Of a stretch of DNA of 64,000 nt, positions 50,801 through 59,428 are shown in pieces. Under the pieces are notes generated by a model that saw nothing but the letters and a program-made list of their open reading frames with translations, did not search any database and had not been told where the DNA came from. This DNA is from JAGWAJ01 sp026707615 (GTDB taxonomy: Bacteria > Acidobacteriota > Vicinamibacteria > Vicinamibacterales > UBA8438), in NCBI GenBank assembly GCA_965207595.1, contig CBDBMW010000012.1, positions 2,434,997 to 2,498,996 of the forward strand, read 5' to 3'. Positions within the stretch are counted from its first letter, which is position 1. Every line of letters begins with the position of its first letter. A program made the position numbers and the translations under genes.

Positions 50801-52177
50801 ATGCCCAAGCCGATGTCGAAGCCGGCTGCGCCGACGGCCTATGTCTGCGGCTCCTGCGGCGCGCGGGCCGGCAAGTGGCACGGACGGTGCCCCGACTGCG
50901 GAGCCTGGAACGTGATGGTGGAGGAGCCGGACCGCACGGCCGGCGGCGCTCGGTTCGACCCTGCCGCCGCCGAGCCCGCACGCCTCTACGCCGAGGTGGA
51001 TCCGGTCGCCACGGAACGGTTGTCGAGCGGGTTCGCGGAGTTCGACCGGGTGCTGGGCGGCGGAATCGTTCCGGGGTCCGTCGTGCTGCTCGGTGGCGAG
51101 CCGGGCATCGGCAAGTCGACGCTCCTGCTGCAGGCCGCAGCCCTGGTGGCGGCCGCGAGCGGCCCCGTGCTCTACGCATCGGGGGAGGAATCCGCGTACC
51201 AGATCAAGGATCGCGGCCAGCGCCTGGGCGTCGGCCGGGCGCCCGTCTATCTCCTCGCCGAGACCTGCCTGGAGCGGATCCTCGACGAGGTGGAGCGGCT
51301 GCGGCCGGCCCTCCTGATCGTCGACTCGATTCAGACGACCGTCTCGACGGTGCTGCAGTCCGCCCCGGGCAGCATCGGCCAGGTGCGCGAGGCGGCGACA
51401 CGCCTGCTCTTCGCCGCCAAGCAGCGCAACCTGCCGGTGTTCCTCGTGGGCCACGTCACCCGGGAAGGGAGCCTGGCGGGCCCGAAGGTCCTGGAGCACG
51501 TCGTCGACACCGTCCTCTATTTCGAGGGTGAACGGCACCACTCGCAGCGGGTGGTGCGGGCGGTGAAGAACCGGTTCGGGGCCGTGAGCGAGCTCGGCGT
51601 CTTCGAGATGACCGGCGCGGGCCTGCTGCCCGTGCCCAGCCCGTCGCGCCTCTTCCTGTCGGAGCGCGCCGCGAGCGTGCCCGGGTCCGCCGTGCTCTGC
51701 GCCGTGGAGGGCTCCCGACCCCTGCTGGTCGAGGTGCAGGCGCTGGTGAGCACCGGCGCGTACGGCACGGCCCGTCGGACGGCGAGCGGCATCGACCACA
51801 ACCGCCTGTCGCTGCTGCTCGCCGTGCTCGAGAAGCGCGCCGGACTCAGCGCCGTCGGCGAGGACGTCTTCGTCAACATCGCCGGCGGGCTGACCGTGAG
51901 CGAGCCGGCCGCCGATCTGGGGGTGGTCGCCGCGATTGCATCCAGCCTGCGGGATCGGCGCATCGCGGAAGGGACGGCGGTCTTCGGCGAGGTCGGGCTC
52001 GGCGGAGAGGTACGCAGCGCCGGCCGCGCCGAGCTGCGCGTCAGGGAAGCGGCCCAGCTCGGCTTCACCCGTTGCGTGGTGCCGGCCGGCGACGCAGCCC
52101 GAACGACCGCGCCGCCGGAGTGCGCGCTCCGAGGCGTAGGGTCGGTCGAGGAGGCTCTGGCGGCGCTCGCGGAGTAG
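50801..52177 (+). CDS. radA: DNA repair protein RadA
   Basis: A 458-residue branch-migration ATPase of recombination. The N-terminal zinc finger has Cys16, Cys19, Cys30 and Cys33 (YVCGSCG, HGRCPDCGAWN). Walker A is GGEPGIGKSTLLLQ. The RadA-specific KNRFG motif lies in RAVKNRFGAVSELGVFEM. The C-terminal Lon-protease-like domain ends with CVVPAGDA and the VEEALAAL helix. Length is normal. Confidence 0.97.
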   Translation: MPKPMSKPAAPTAYVCGSCGARAGKWHGRCPDCGAWNVMVEEPDRTAGGARFDPAAAEPARLYAEVDPVATERLSSGFAEFDRVLGGGIVPGSVVLLGGEPGIGKSTLLLQAAALVAAASGPVLYASGEESAYQIKDRGQRLGVGRAPVYLLAETCLERILDEVERLRPALLIVDSIQTTVSTVLQSAPGSIGQVREAATRLLFAAKQRNLPVFLVGHVTREGSLAGPKVLEHVVDTVLYFEGERHHSQRVVRAVKNRFGAVSELGVFEMTGAGLLPVPSPSRLFLSERAASVPGSAVLCAVEGSRPLLVEVQALVSTGAYGTARRTASGIDHNRLSLLLAVLEKRAGLSAVGEDVFVNIAGGLTVSEPAADLGVVAAIASSLRDRRIAEGTAVFGEVGLGGEVRSAGRAELRVREAAQLGFTRCVVPAGDAARTTAPPECALRGVGSVEEALAALAE

Positions 52178-52203
52178 CCCGCGAACCCGCCGTGGTTGGC
52201 GCG

Positions 52204-52986
52204 ATGTCCCTGCCTGCCTATCACTGGTGGCGCACCGTCTTCTGGCTCATCCCCCTGATCTCCGTCTACACCATGGCCCTCGGCGCCGTGTCGCTGGCAT
52301 CGATGCTGGTGGATCGCCGGGGGCACGCCGCGCACCGCTGTGCCCGACTCTGGTCGCGGTGCATCCTCGCGACCACGGGTGTGCGCGTGCAGACGCGGGG
52401 GCTCGAGCGGGTCGACCCGCAGCGGTCCTACGTCTTCGTGTCCAACCACCAGAGCATCTACGACTTCCCCATCCTCATCACCTCGCTGCCGTTCCAGTTG
52501 CGCATCATCGCGAAGGCCTCGCTCCGGGCCTTCCCGGTCCTGGGCTGGCACCTGCGCTACACCGGTCATCTGCTGATCGACCGCGCCCGGGCCGGGCGGG
52601 GCACGCTCAGGCGCGTCGCCGGCCTGATGCGACGCGGCCACTCCCTCATCGTCTTCCCCGAGGGGACACGGAGCGTCGACGGCACGGTGCTGGCCTTCCG
52701 GCGCGGGCTCTTCCGGCTCGCCATCGAGGCGGGACTGCCGGTCGTGCCGGTTGCCGTCATCGGCAGTCGACACGTCATGCCGAAGGGCCGCCTGATGACC
52801 TGCCCCGGGGCCGTGGCGCTGGTCGTTCACGAGCCCCTGGCGACCGCGGGGCTCGATCGAGAGGATGCCCGGGCGCTCGCCGAACGGGCGCACGACATCA
52901 TCGCCGCCACCGTCCGCGGGGAGGGAGGCCGCGCCGCGCCCGGCGTTCCCGACGGCGCGCCGGGCCGGGGGGCGGCGTGCGCGTAG
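52204..52986 (+). CDS. plsC: 1-acyl-sn-glycerol-3-phosphate acyltransferase
   Basis: A 260-residue membrane enzyme making phosphatidic acid. An N-terminal hydrophobic hairpin (WWRTVFWLIPLISVYTMALG) is followed by the HX4D motif at His82-Asp87 (SNHQSIYDF). The substrate motif is IVFPEGTRS, and VVPVAVIGS closes the site. The Ala/Gly-rich end overlaps ispDF by 10 bases in another frame. Confidence 0.93.
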   Translation: MSLPAYHWWRTVFWLIPLISVYTMALGAVSLASMLVDRRGHAAHRCARLWSRCILATTGVRVQTRGLERVDPQRSYVFVSNHQSIYDFPILITSLPFQLRIIAKASLRAFPVLGWHLRYTGHLLIDRARAGRGTLRRVAGLMRRGHSLIVFPEGTRSVDGTVLAFRRGLFRLAIEAGLPVVPVAVIGSRHVMPKGRLMTCPGAVALVVHEPLATAGLDREDARALAERAHDIIAATVRGEGGRAAPGVPDGAPGRGAACA

Positions 52987-54140
52987 CGGCGATCGTCGTG
53001 GCCGGGGGGCGGGGCGCGCGCATCGGCGGCGACGTCCCGAAGCAGTTCCGGCGGATCGGCGCGCGGACCGTTCTCGAGCACGCCGTGCTTCCGTTCGCGC
53101 GTAGCGAGCGCGTCGCCGAGGTCGTCGTGGTGCTGCCGCCCGACCCGCCCGAAGAGGCCGCGGCGGCGCTGCGGGCCATCGATCCGGCGCTGCGGCTCGC
53201 GGTCGGGGGGGCGCGCCGGCAGGACTCCGTCGCGGCCGGGCTGTCGCAGGTCTCGGCGGGCGCCGACATCGTGCTCGTGCATGATGGCGCTCGACCCTTC
53301 TGTTCCGCCGCCCTGATCGCGCGGACCGTGGACGCGGCGGCGGCGTGGGGGGCGGCCGTCCCGGCGCTCGAGGCGAGCGACACCGTCAAGGGCGTTCGCC
53401 GTGACGGGGAGGCTCTGTTCGTGCGCGCCACCCTGCCCCGCGACCGCGTGCGGCTGGCCCAGACGCCGCAGGCGTTTCGGCGCGAGGTGCTGGCCGCGGC
53501 GGTCGCGTTGGGGCAGGCCGGCGCCGACGCCACGGACGAGGCGGGGCTGGCGGAGCGCGCCGGGCACCGTGTCCGGGTCGTCGCCGGCGAGCCCGGCAAC
53601 ATCAAGATCACGACCCCGGACGACCTGACGCGGGCCGAGGCGCGCGCGCGCTCCGCGGCGGTCCCGCGCATCGGGCTCGGCTACGACAGCCACCGGCTGG
53701 CCGGGGGGCGGGCGCTGGTCCTGGGGGGGGTGGTCATCCCCCACCCCCGGGGTCTCGTGGGGCACTCCGATGCGGATGCGGTGTGCCACGCCGTCACGGA
53801 CGCGCTGCTCGGCGCCGCGGCCGCCGGCGACATCGGGCAGCACTTCCCGGACACGGATCCGCGCTGGCGAGGCGCGTCCAGCGTGGAGCTGCTCGCCCGG
53901 ATTGCCGCGCTGGTGCGCGGCCGCGGCCTCGCGGTCGGCAACGTCGACGTGGTGGTGGTCGCGGAGCGGCCGAAGCTGGCCCCGCACGTGGCCGCGATGC
54001 GGTCCGCCCTGGCCGCGGCCCTCGGCGTCGACGTGGGCCGGGTCAGCGTCAAGGCGAAGACCGCCGAGGGTCTCGATGCGGTCGGGCGCGAGGAAGCCGT
54101 CGCGGTGCACGCCGTCGCCCTCCTGGTGGACCGCGAGTGA
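52977..54140 (+). CDS. ispDF: Bifunctional IspD/IspF (MEP cytidylyltransferase / MECDP synthase)
   Basis: A 387-residue fusion catalysing steps 3 and 5 of the MEP pathway. Residues 1-225 are IspD: AAIVVAGGRGARIGGDVPKQ, VHDGARPF, RLAQTPQAFRREVL and TDEAGLAERAG. Residues 230-387 are IspF: Asp237/His239 in GLGYDSHRL, GHSDADAVCHAVTDALLGA, DIGQHFPDTDP and KAKTAEGLDAVGR. IspE, the step between, is encoded at 43040. The start is GTG 52977, within plsC. The fusion occurs in several bacterial groups. Confidence 0.95.
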   Translation: MRVAAIVVAGGRGARIGGDVPKQFRRIGARTVLEHAVLPFARSERVAEVVVVLPPDPPEEAAAALRAIDPALRLAVGGARRQDSVAAGLSQVSAGADIVLVHDGARPFCSAALIARTVDAAAAWGAAVPALEASDTVKGVRRDGEALFVRATLPRDRVRLAQTPQAFRREVLAAAVALGQAGADATDEAGLAERAGHRVRVVAGEPGNIKITTPDDLTRAEARARSAAVPRIGLGYDSHRLAGGRALVLGGVVIPHPRGLVGHSDADAVCHAVTDALLGAAAAGDIGQHFPDTDPRWRGASSVELLARIAALVRGRGLAVGNVDVVVVAERPKLAPHVAAMRSALAAALGVDVGRVSVKAKTAEGLDAVGREEAVAVHAVALLVDRE

Positions 54141-54907
54141 TGAGGGTCTTCGGGATGAACCCGACGCTCGAGGCGCTGCGCGCCGGCCAGGTCACGGAGA
54201 TCCGCCTGGGTGAGGGCCGTCGTCGCGGGACCGAAGAGCTGCTCGCCCTGGCGGAGCGGCACGGCGTCCGCGTGCGGCGGGTCGCGCGGCGAGAGATCGA
54301 TCGACTCTCGGGGCACGGCGCGCACCAGGGTGTGGTCGCCACCGTGCGCCGGCCGGTCGACTACGCGGTGACCGATCTGCTGGGCGGCTCGGCGCCGCCG
54401 CTCATCGTGGTCCTGGACGGCGTGGAGGACCCCCGCAACCTCGGCGCGGTGGCGCGGACCGCCGCCGCGGCGGGAGCGAACGGCATCGTCGTGCAGACGC
54501 GCCGGTCGGCCGCGACCACGGGGGCCGCCGTCAAGGCCTCCGCCGGTGTGATCGCGCACGTTCGACTGGCGCACGTCGTCAACCTCAGCCGCGCGCTCGA
54601 CGCCCTCAAGGCGGCCGGAGTCTGGGTCGTCGGCCTCGACGGAGGGGCGCGCCGCTCGCTCTACGAGCTGGACCTGCGGGTGCCGACGGCGCTGGTCGTC
54701 GGGGCGGAGGGTCGGGGCTTGCGCCGGCTCGTCCGGGAGCGGTGCGACTGGCGTGCGGCCCTCCCGATGCGCGCGGAGGTGGCCAGCCTGAACGTGTCCG
54801 TGGCGGCGGGCATCGCCCTGTTCGAGGCCGTGCGCCAGCGGGGCGGGCCGGCCCGCCCGCCTCGTCCGGCGGAAGACGGCCGCCCGAAGGCGACCGGCGG
54901 AAAGTGA
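54140..54907 (+). CDS. rlmB: 23S rRNA 2'-O-methyltransferase of the RlmB/TrmH family
   Basis: A 255-residue SPOUT methyltransferase. The N-terminal substrate-binding domain starts VFGMNPTLEALRAGQVTEIR. The three SPOUT motifs are DGVEDPRNLGAVARTAAAAG, VVGAEGRGLRRLVRERCD and ASLNVSVAAGIALFEA. The family 2'-O-methylates G2251 of 23S rRNA. ATG 54140 overlaps the ispDF stop (TGATG). Confidence 0.92.
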   Translation: MRVFGMNPTLEALRAGQVTEIRLGEGRRRGTEELLALAERHGVRVRRVARREIDRLSGHGAHQGVVATVRRPVDYAVTDLLGGSAPPLIVVLDGVEDPRNLGAVARTAAAAGANGIVVQTRRSAATTGAAVKASAGVIAHVRLAHVVNLSRALDALKAAGVWVVGLDGGARRSLYELDLRVPTALVVGAEGRGLRRLVRERCDWRAALPMRAEVASLNVSVAAGIALFEAVRQRGGPARPPRPAEDGRPKATGGK

Positions 54908-54908
54908 A

Positions 54909-54938
54909 TTGCAGCACCCCCAGGCGCTGTGCTAGGAT
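54909..54938 (+). promoter_or_regulatory. Sigma70-type promoter of the tRNA-tuf cluster
   Basis: TTGCAG (54909-54914), 18-base spacer, TAGGAT (54933-54938). Transcription would start near 54945, a few bases before tRNA-Thr. It probably serves the four tRNAs and tuf. Confidence 0.55.
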
Positions 54939-54952
54939 ACCCAATTGGTCCG

Positions 54953-55029
54953 GCTGGCGTAGCTCAGCCCGGTAGAGCAGCTGATTTGTAATCAGCCGGT
55001 CGGGGGTTCGAATCCCTTCGCCAGCTCCA
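54953..55029 (+). tRNA. tRNA-Thr (anticodon TGT)
   Basis: Acceptor GCTGGCG pairs with CGCCAGC. The anticodon stem GCTGA/TCAGC holds the loop TTTGTAA (anticodon TGT). The T arm contains GGTTCGAATCC, and CCA is encoded. It is the first of four tRNAs in the order of E. coli thrU-tyrU-glyT-thrT-tufB. Confidence 0.96.
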
Positions 55030-55180
55030 CTACGAGGCGGAGCGTCCGAACCGACGCGCGTGGAGGGGGACGTCGGAACGGATGCTGGACGAGACACGCG
55101 ATTTCCCAAGCCAGGAATTCGAGGGAGCGTTATCTGTCGAGCCGGCCGGAGCAGTGCCGGCGGGGCAGCCGTACGGAATC

Positions 55181-55267
55181 GGCGAGGTTGCGGAGCGGTC
55201 AAACGCAACAGACTGTAAATCTGTCGCCCTAGCGGCTTCGGAGGTTCGAATCCTCCCCTCGCCACCA
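55181..55267 (+). tRNA. tRNA-Tyr (anticodon GTA)
   Basis: A class II tRNA with a long variable arm. Acceptor GGCGAGG pairs with CCTCGCC. The anticodon is GTA in AGACTGTAAATCT. The T arm contains GGTTCGAATCC, and CCA is encoded. Confidence 0.96.
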
Positions 55268-55409
55268 CCCGTAGCCCGCGCGAGCGCGCCGGGCCGAGGG
55301 TGCGGCGCCGGGAGAGCCGCGGGGACAGTGGCGGTCGCGGTCGTGCGGCCCTGCCGGCTCCGGCGAGAGGCGGCGTGCCGCGGCACCGTGCGGGCGGACC
55401 CGACGCGAA

Positions 55410-55484
55410 GCGGGAGTAACTCAGTGGTAGAGTCACAGCCTTCCAAGCTGTTGGTCGCGGGTTCGATCCCCGTCTCCCGCTCCA
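55410..55484 (+). tRNA. tRNA-Gly (anticodon TCC)
   Basis: Acceptor GCGGGAG pairs with CTCCCGC. The anticodon arm CAGCCTTCCAAGCTG holds TCC. The T arm contains GGTTCGATCC, and CCA is encoded. Confidence 0.96.
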
Positions 55485-55571
55485 GCATCCGCTCGGCGGG
55501 ACGGAACGGCCGGCGCGATCCCGAGGCTCGGCCGTCCGCCGGCGCCCCGGTGCCCGCTCGGGCGGGAACGA

Positions 55572-55646
<75 letters not shown>

Positions 55647-55809
55647 GCCTCCGTCCGCGACGCGGCCGTGCGGGCGGAGTCGCCCGGCCGTCGCGCCCGC
55701 GGTAGGGCGGCGGCGGAACGACGGATCCGGGTGCGGGATGCGGTTGCGGTCGGCGGCGCCGGCCATGGTGGCTTCCCTCCCGGCAGATTGACGAGCGACG
55801 TGTGACGCT

Positions 55810-55833
55810 GCCGCCCGGGCAGGGCCGGGCGGC
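55810..55833 (+). other. Stem-loop in the tuf leader
   Basis: GCCGCCCGG (55810-55818) pairs perfectly with CCGGGCGGC (55825-55833). TTGACG at 55788-55793 is upstream without a matching -10. No T-run follows, so a processing site after the tRNAs or a leader structure is more likely than a terminator. Confidence 0.4.
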
Positions 55834-55887
55834 GATTCCAGGAACGACGATCCGCGCGGGTCGACTTCATCCGGAGCGAGCGCAGAG

Positions 55888-57075
55888 ATGGCGAAGGAGC
55901 GATTCGATCGGTCGAAGCCGCACGTGAACATCGGTACGATTGGGCACATCGATCACGGGAAGACGACGCTGACGGCGGCGATTACGCAGGTGATGGCGAA
56001 GCACGACGCGACGAACACGGTGCGTTCGTTCGACTCGATCGACAACGCGCCGGAGGAGCGGGAGCGGGGGATCACGATAGCGACGGCGCACGTGGAGTAT
56101 ACGACGAAGGAGCGGCACTACGCGCACGTGGACTGCCCTGGTCACGCGGACTACATCAAGAACATGATTACGGGCGCGGCGCAGATGGACGGTGCGATTC
56201 TGGTGGTGGCGGCGACGGACGGACCGATGCCGCAGACGCGGGAGCACATTCTTCTGGCGCGGCAGGTTGGGGTTCCGTCGCTGGTGGTGTTCCTGAACAA
56301 GGTGGACGCGGTGGACGACCCGGAGCTGCTGGAGCTGGTGGAGCTGGAGGTCCGGGAGCTGCTGAGCTCGTATGAGTTTCCGGGGGACGACATCCCGGTG
56401 GTGAAGGGGTCGGCGCTGCGGGCTCTGGAGGGGGACGAGGCGGGGGAGCGTTCGGTGGAGGAGCTGATGGAGGCGGTGGACTCGTATGTTCCGCTGCCGG
56501 CTCGGGACGTGGACAAGCCGTTCCTGATGCCGATCGAGGACGTGTTCTCGATCTCGGGCCGGGGGACGGTGGTGACGGGTCGAGTGGACCGTGGGAAGGT
56601 GACGGTCGGGGAAGAGATAGAGATTGTGGGGTTCACGGAGACCCGGAAGAAAGTGGTTACCGGGGTGGAGATGTTCCGCAAGCTGCTGGACGAGGGGGTC
56701 GCGGGGGACAACATCGGCGTGTTGCTGCGGGGGACGGAGAAGGACGACGTGGAGCGGGGGCAGGTGCTGGCGAAGCCGGGTTCGATTACGCCGCACACGA
56801 AGTTCCGCGGCGAGGTGTATGTGCTGACGAAGGACGAGGGAGGTCGGCACACGCCGTTCTTCAACGGGTATCGGCCGCAGTTCTACCTTCGGACGACGGA
56901 CGTGACGGGGGTTGCGCAGTTGCCGGAGGGAGTGGAGATGGTGATGCCGGGGGACAGCGTGAGCATCAGCGTGGAGCTGATCACGCCGGTGGCCCTGGAG
57001 AAGGGTCTGCGGTTCGCCATCCGGGAGGGCGGTCGGACCGTCGGCTCGGGAACCATCACGGATATCGTGGAGTGA
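55888..57075 (+). CDS. tuf: Translation elongation factor Tu
   Basis: A 395-residue GTPase delivering aminoacyl-tRNA to the ribosome. G1 GHIDHGKTTL, G2 RGITI, G3 DCPGHADY, G4 NKVD and G5 GSAL are intact. Codon choice differs from all neighbours: Ala, Thr, Val and Gly are mostly GCG, ACG, GTG and GGG, where adjacent ribosomal genes prefer C-ending codons. Sequence and length are otherwise ordinary. tRNAs lie upstream and rpmG follows after 7 bases. Confidence 0.98.
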   Translation: MAKERFDRSKPHVNIGTIGHIDHGKTTLTAAITQVMAKHDATNTVRSFDSIDNAPEERERGITIATAHVEYTTKERHYAHVDCPGHADYIKNMITGAAQMDGAILVVAATDGPMPQTREHILLARQVGVPSLVVFLNKVDAVDDPELLELVELEVRELLSSYEFPGDDIPVVKGSALRALEGDEAGERSVEELMEAVDSYVPLPARDVDKPFLMPIEDVFSISGRGTVVTGRVDRGKVTVGEEIEIVGFTETRKKVVTGVEMFRKLLDEGVAGDNIGVLLRGTEKDDVERGQVLAKPGSITPHTKFRGEVYVLTKDEGGRHTPFFNGYRPQFYLRTTDVTGVAQLPEGVEMVMPGDSVSISVELITPVALEKGLRFAIREGGRTVGSGTITDIVE

Positions 57076-57082
57076 GCACCCG

Positions 57083-57232
57083 ATGCGCAATATCGTCACC
57101 CTGGCGTGCACCGACTGCAAGCGTCGGAACTACAACACCACCAAGAACAAGCGTACGACGACGGACCGGCTCGAGTTCAAGAAGTACTGCCGCTGGTGCC
57201 GGCGCCACACGCCGCATCGAGAGACCAAGTAG
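57083..57232 (+). CDS. rpmG: Ribosomal protein bL33
   Basis: A 49-residue protein: MRNIVTLACTDCKRRNYNTT, then KNKRTTTDRLEFKKYCRWC and RRHTPHRETK. The two CxxC pairs (CTDC and CRWC) mark the zinc-binding form. It sits between tuf and tRNA-Trp, ahead of secE, the usual rpmG-secE-nusG arrangement. Confidence 0.97.
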   Translation: MRNIVTLACTDCKRRNYNTTKNKRTTTDRLEFKKYCRWCRRHTPHRETK

Positions 57233-57297
57233 TCCGGGCGGCGAGGAACGGGCCCCGAACGCGCCCCCGATGGGGTGCGTGCCGGGGACCGCAGTGC

Positions 57298-57373
57298 AGG
57301 CCAGTAGCTCAATTGGTAGAGCACCGGTCTCCAAAACCGGGGGCTGGGGGTTCGAGCCCCTCCTGGCCTGCCA
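57298..57373 (+). tRNA. tRNA-Trp (anticodon CCA)
   Basis: Acceptor AGGCCAG pairs with CTGGCCT. The anticodon stem ACCGG/CCGGG region holds the loop TCTCCAAAA with anticodon CCA. The T arm contains GGGTTCGAGCC, and the 3' CCA is encoded. It lies between rpmG and secE. Confidence 0.95.
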
Positions 57374-57403
57374 GCTTCTCGTTGCGCAAGCGAGGATGAC
57401 GCC

Positions 57404-57661
57404 GTGAAGTCCGCAATGGTCGACCGCGAATCGTCCGTCAGCCCGCGGGGCGTCCTGGGATGGTGGGGGCGCTCCCGCACCTTCCTGGCACAGGTGCGCA
57501 ACGAGCTCGAGCGGGTCACGTGGCCGAGCTGGAAGGAGGTGCAGGCCACCACCATCGTGGTGATCATCACCTCCATCCTGTTCGGCCTCTATCTCTGGGG
57601 CATCGACCTGGTGCTCGATCGGGCCGCGAGGACGCTGTTTCGCGCCTTTGGTGCGTCATGA
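57404..57661 (+). CDS. secE: Preprotein translocase subunit SecE
   Basis: An 85-residue short SecE with one membrane segment. The conserved amphipathic helix is FLAQVRNELERVTWPSWKEV, followed by TTIVVIITSILFGLYLWGID. It clamps the SecY channel. The start is GTG 57404, and the stop overlaps the nusG ATG. Confidence 0.96.
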   Translation: MKSAMVDRESSVSPRGVLGWWGRSRTFLAQVRNELERVTWPSWKEVQATTIVVIITSILFGLYLWGIDLVLDRAARTLFRAFGAS

Positions 57662-58200
57662 CCGAGGTAAACACGAAGCAGTGGTACATCGTCCACACGT
57701 ACTCGGGGTTCGAGAAGAAGGTGGCGGAGTCGCTGCGCCAGCGCGTGCAGGCCTACGCCCTGCAGAACGAGATCGGCGAGGTGCTGATTCCGACGGAGGA
57801 CGTCGTCGAGATGCGCGGCGGGAAGAAGGTCGTGAGCTCCAAGCGGTTCTTCCCCGGCTACATCCTCGTCGAGATGAACATGTCCGACGACGGCTGGCAC
57901 GTCGTCAAGAACACCCCGAAGGTGACGGGCTTCGTCGGAGCCGGAGCGAAGCCGACCCCGCTCACGCGTGAGGAGGTCGACCAGATCCTGCACCAGGTCA
58001 CGGTGGCGGCGGAGAAGCCGAAGCCCAAGTACACGTTCGAGAAGGGTGACCAGGTGCGCATCAACGAGGGGCCGTTCACCAGCTTCAACGGAGTCGTGGA
58101 CGACGTGAACGTGGAGCGCAACACCCTGAAGGTGATGGTGACGATCTTCGGGCGGTCCACGCCGGTGGAGCTCGATTTCCTGCAGGTGGAGAAGATCTAG
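57658..58200 (+). CDS. nusG: Transcription termination/antitermination factor NusG
   Basis: A 180-residue protein. The NGN domain shows KQWYIVHTYSGFEKKVAESL, FFPGYILVEMNMSDDGWHVV and VTGFVG. The C-terminal KOW domain shows FEKGDQVRINEGPFTSFNGV and GRSTPVELDFLQVEKI. It links RNA polymerase to Rho or to the ribosome. ATG 57658 overlaps secE (ATGA). Confidence 0.98.
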   Translation: MTEVNTKQWYIVHTYSGFEKKVAESLRQRVQAYALQNEIGEVLIPTEDVVEMRGGKKVVSSKRFFPGYILVEMNMSDDGWHVVKNTPKVTGFVGAGAKPTPLTREEVDQILHQVTVAAEKPKPKYTFEKGDQVRINEGPFTSFNGVVDDVNVERNTLKVMVTIFGRSTPVELDFLQVEKI

Positions 58201-58285
58201 GGCCGACCCGGACCGCGCGACGGGCAGGCGCGGGCCGGGGTGCCGGGACGGGCCGCAGTCGCCGGACCGCGCCCCCGTGACGATT

Positions 58286-58711
58286 ATGGCGAAGAAGATC
58301 ATCGGTCAAGTCAAGCTTCAGATCGCGGCCGGCAAGGCGACGCCGGCCCCGCCGGTGGGGACGGCACTCGGTCCGCACGGCGTGAACATCATGGACTTCT
58401 GCAAGGCGTTCAACGCCAAGACGGCCGCGCAGGAAGGGCTGATCATTCCCGCCGTCGTGACCGTCTACGCCGACCGGTCCTACAGCTTCATCACCAAGAC
58501 GCCGCCCGCCGCCGTGCTGCTCAAGCGCGCGGCCAACATCGCGAAGGGTTCCGGCGAGCCGAATCGAACCAAGGTCGGCGTCGTGACGCGCAGCCAGGTC
58601 GAGGAGATCGCCAGGACCAAGATGCCGGATCTCAACGCCAACTCGCTGGACATGGCGGTGAACATCATCGCCGGCACCGCACGTTCGATAGGCCTCGAGG
58701 TGGAGGGGTAA
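58286..58711 (+). CDS. rplK: Ribosomal protein uL11
   Basis: A 141-residue protein of the GTPase-associated centre. The signatures are KLQIAAGKATPAPPVGTALG, PHGVNIMDFCKAFNAKTA, SFITKTPPAAVLLKRAA and LNANSLDMAVNIIAGTARS. The in-frame GTG at 58277 is rejected in favour of ATG 58286. rplA follows after four bases. Confidence 0.98.
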   Translation: MAKKIIGQVKLQIAAGKATPAPPVGTALGPHGVNIMDFCKAFNAKTAAQEGLIIPAVVTVYADRSYSFITKTPPAAVLLKRAANIAKGSGEPNRTKVGVVTRSQVEEIARTKMPDLNANSLDMAVNIIAGTARSIGLEVEG

Positions 58712-58715
58712 GCCG

Positions 58716-59417
58716 ATGCCGAAGCGGTCGAGGAAGCTGGTCGAGGCGCGATCGAAGGTCGAGAGCCGGCCGTACCCGCTGTCGGAGGCGATCCCCCTTC
58801 TGCAGAGCGTCCGCTACGCGGGGTTCGACGAGACGGTCGAGGTGGCGATGCGGCTCGGCGTCAATCCGCGGCACGCCGATCAGATGGTGCGGGGGACGGT
58901 CGTGCTTCCGCACGGTCTCGGGCGCAGCAAGCGCGTCCTGGTGATTGCGAACGCCGACGGCCAGCGGGCCGCGGAGGAGGCCGGGGCCGACATCGTCGGC
59001 GGCGACGAGATGGTGGAGCGGATCCAGGGCGGCTGGATGGACTTCGACGCCGTCGTCGCAACGCCCGACATGATGCGCTCGGTCGGCAAGCTCGGCCGCA
59101 TCCTCGGCCCCCGGGGGCTGATGCCCAACCCCAAGACGGGGACGGTGACGGTCGACGTCGCCAAGGCGGTCGGCGAGATCAAGGCCGGCAAGGTGAACTA
59201 CCGCGTCGACAAGGCCGGCGTCGTGCACGCACCGATCGGCAAGACGTCGTTCGCGGCGGAGAAGCTCGTCGAGAACGCCAGCGCGCTGGCCCTCAGCGTC
59301 ATCAAGGCCAAGCCGTCCACGGCGAAAGGCAAGTACGTGAAGAGCGTGGTCGTGTCGTCGACGATGGGACCGGGAATCCGGGTCGACGGCGCGAGCGTGG
59401 AAGCGGCTTCGAAGTGA
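58716..59417 (+). CDS. rplA: Ribosomal protein uL1
   Basis: A 233-residue L1-stalk protein. FDETVEVAMRLGVNPRHADQ, RGTVVLPHGLGRSKRVLVIA, DMMRSVGKLGRILGPRGLMP and NPKTGTVTVDVAKAVGEIKA are canonical. In other bacteria L1 represses the rplK-rplA message. I did not find an L1-site mimic by eye in the 85-base nusG-rplK gap. Confidence 0.98.
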   Translation: MPKRSRKLVEARSKVESRPYPLSEAIPLLQSVRYAGFDETVEVAMRLGVNPRHADQMVRGTVVLPHGLGRSKRVLVIANADGQRAAEEAGADIVGGDEMVERIQGGWMDFDAVVATPDMMRSVGKLGRILGPRGLMPNPKTGTVTVDVAKAVGEIKAGKVNYRVDKAGVVHAPIGKTSFAAEKLVENASALALSVIKAKPSTAKGKYVKSVVVSSTMGPGIRVDGASVEAASK

Positions 59418-59428
59418 AGGTGTGACGA

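Noticed and set aside
59418..59428. L10 autoregulatory leader before rplJ
   Set aside because: Only 11 bases separate rplA and rplJ, which is too short for the known leader structure.
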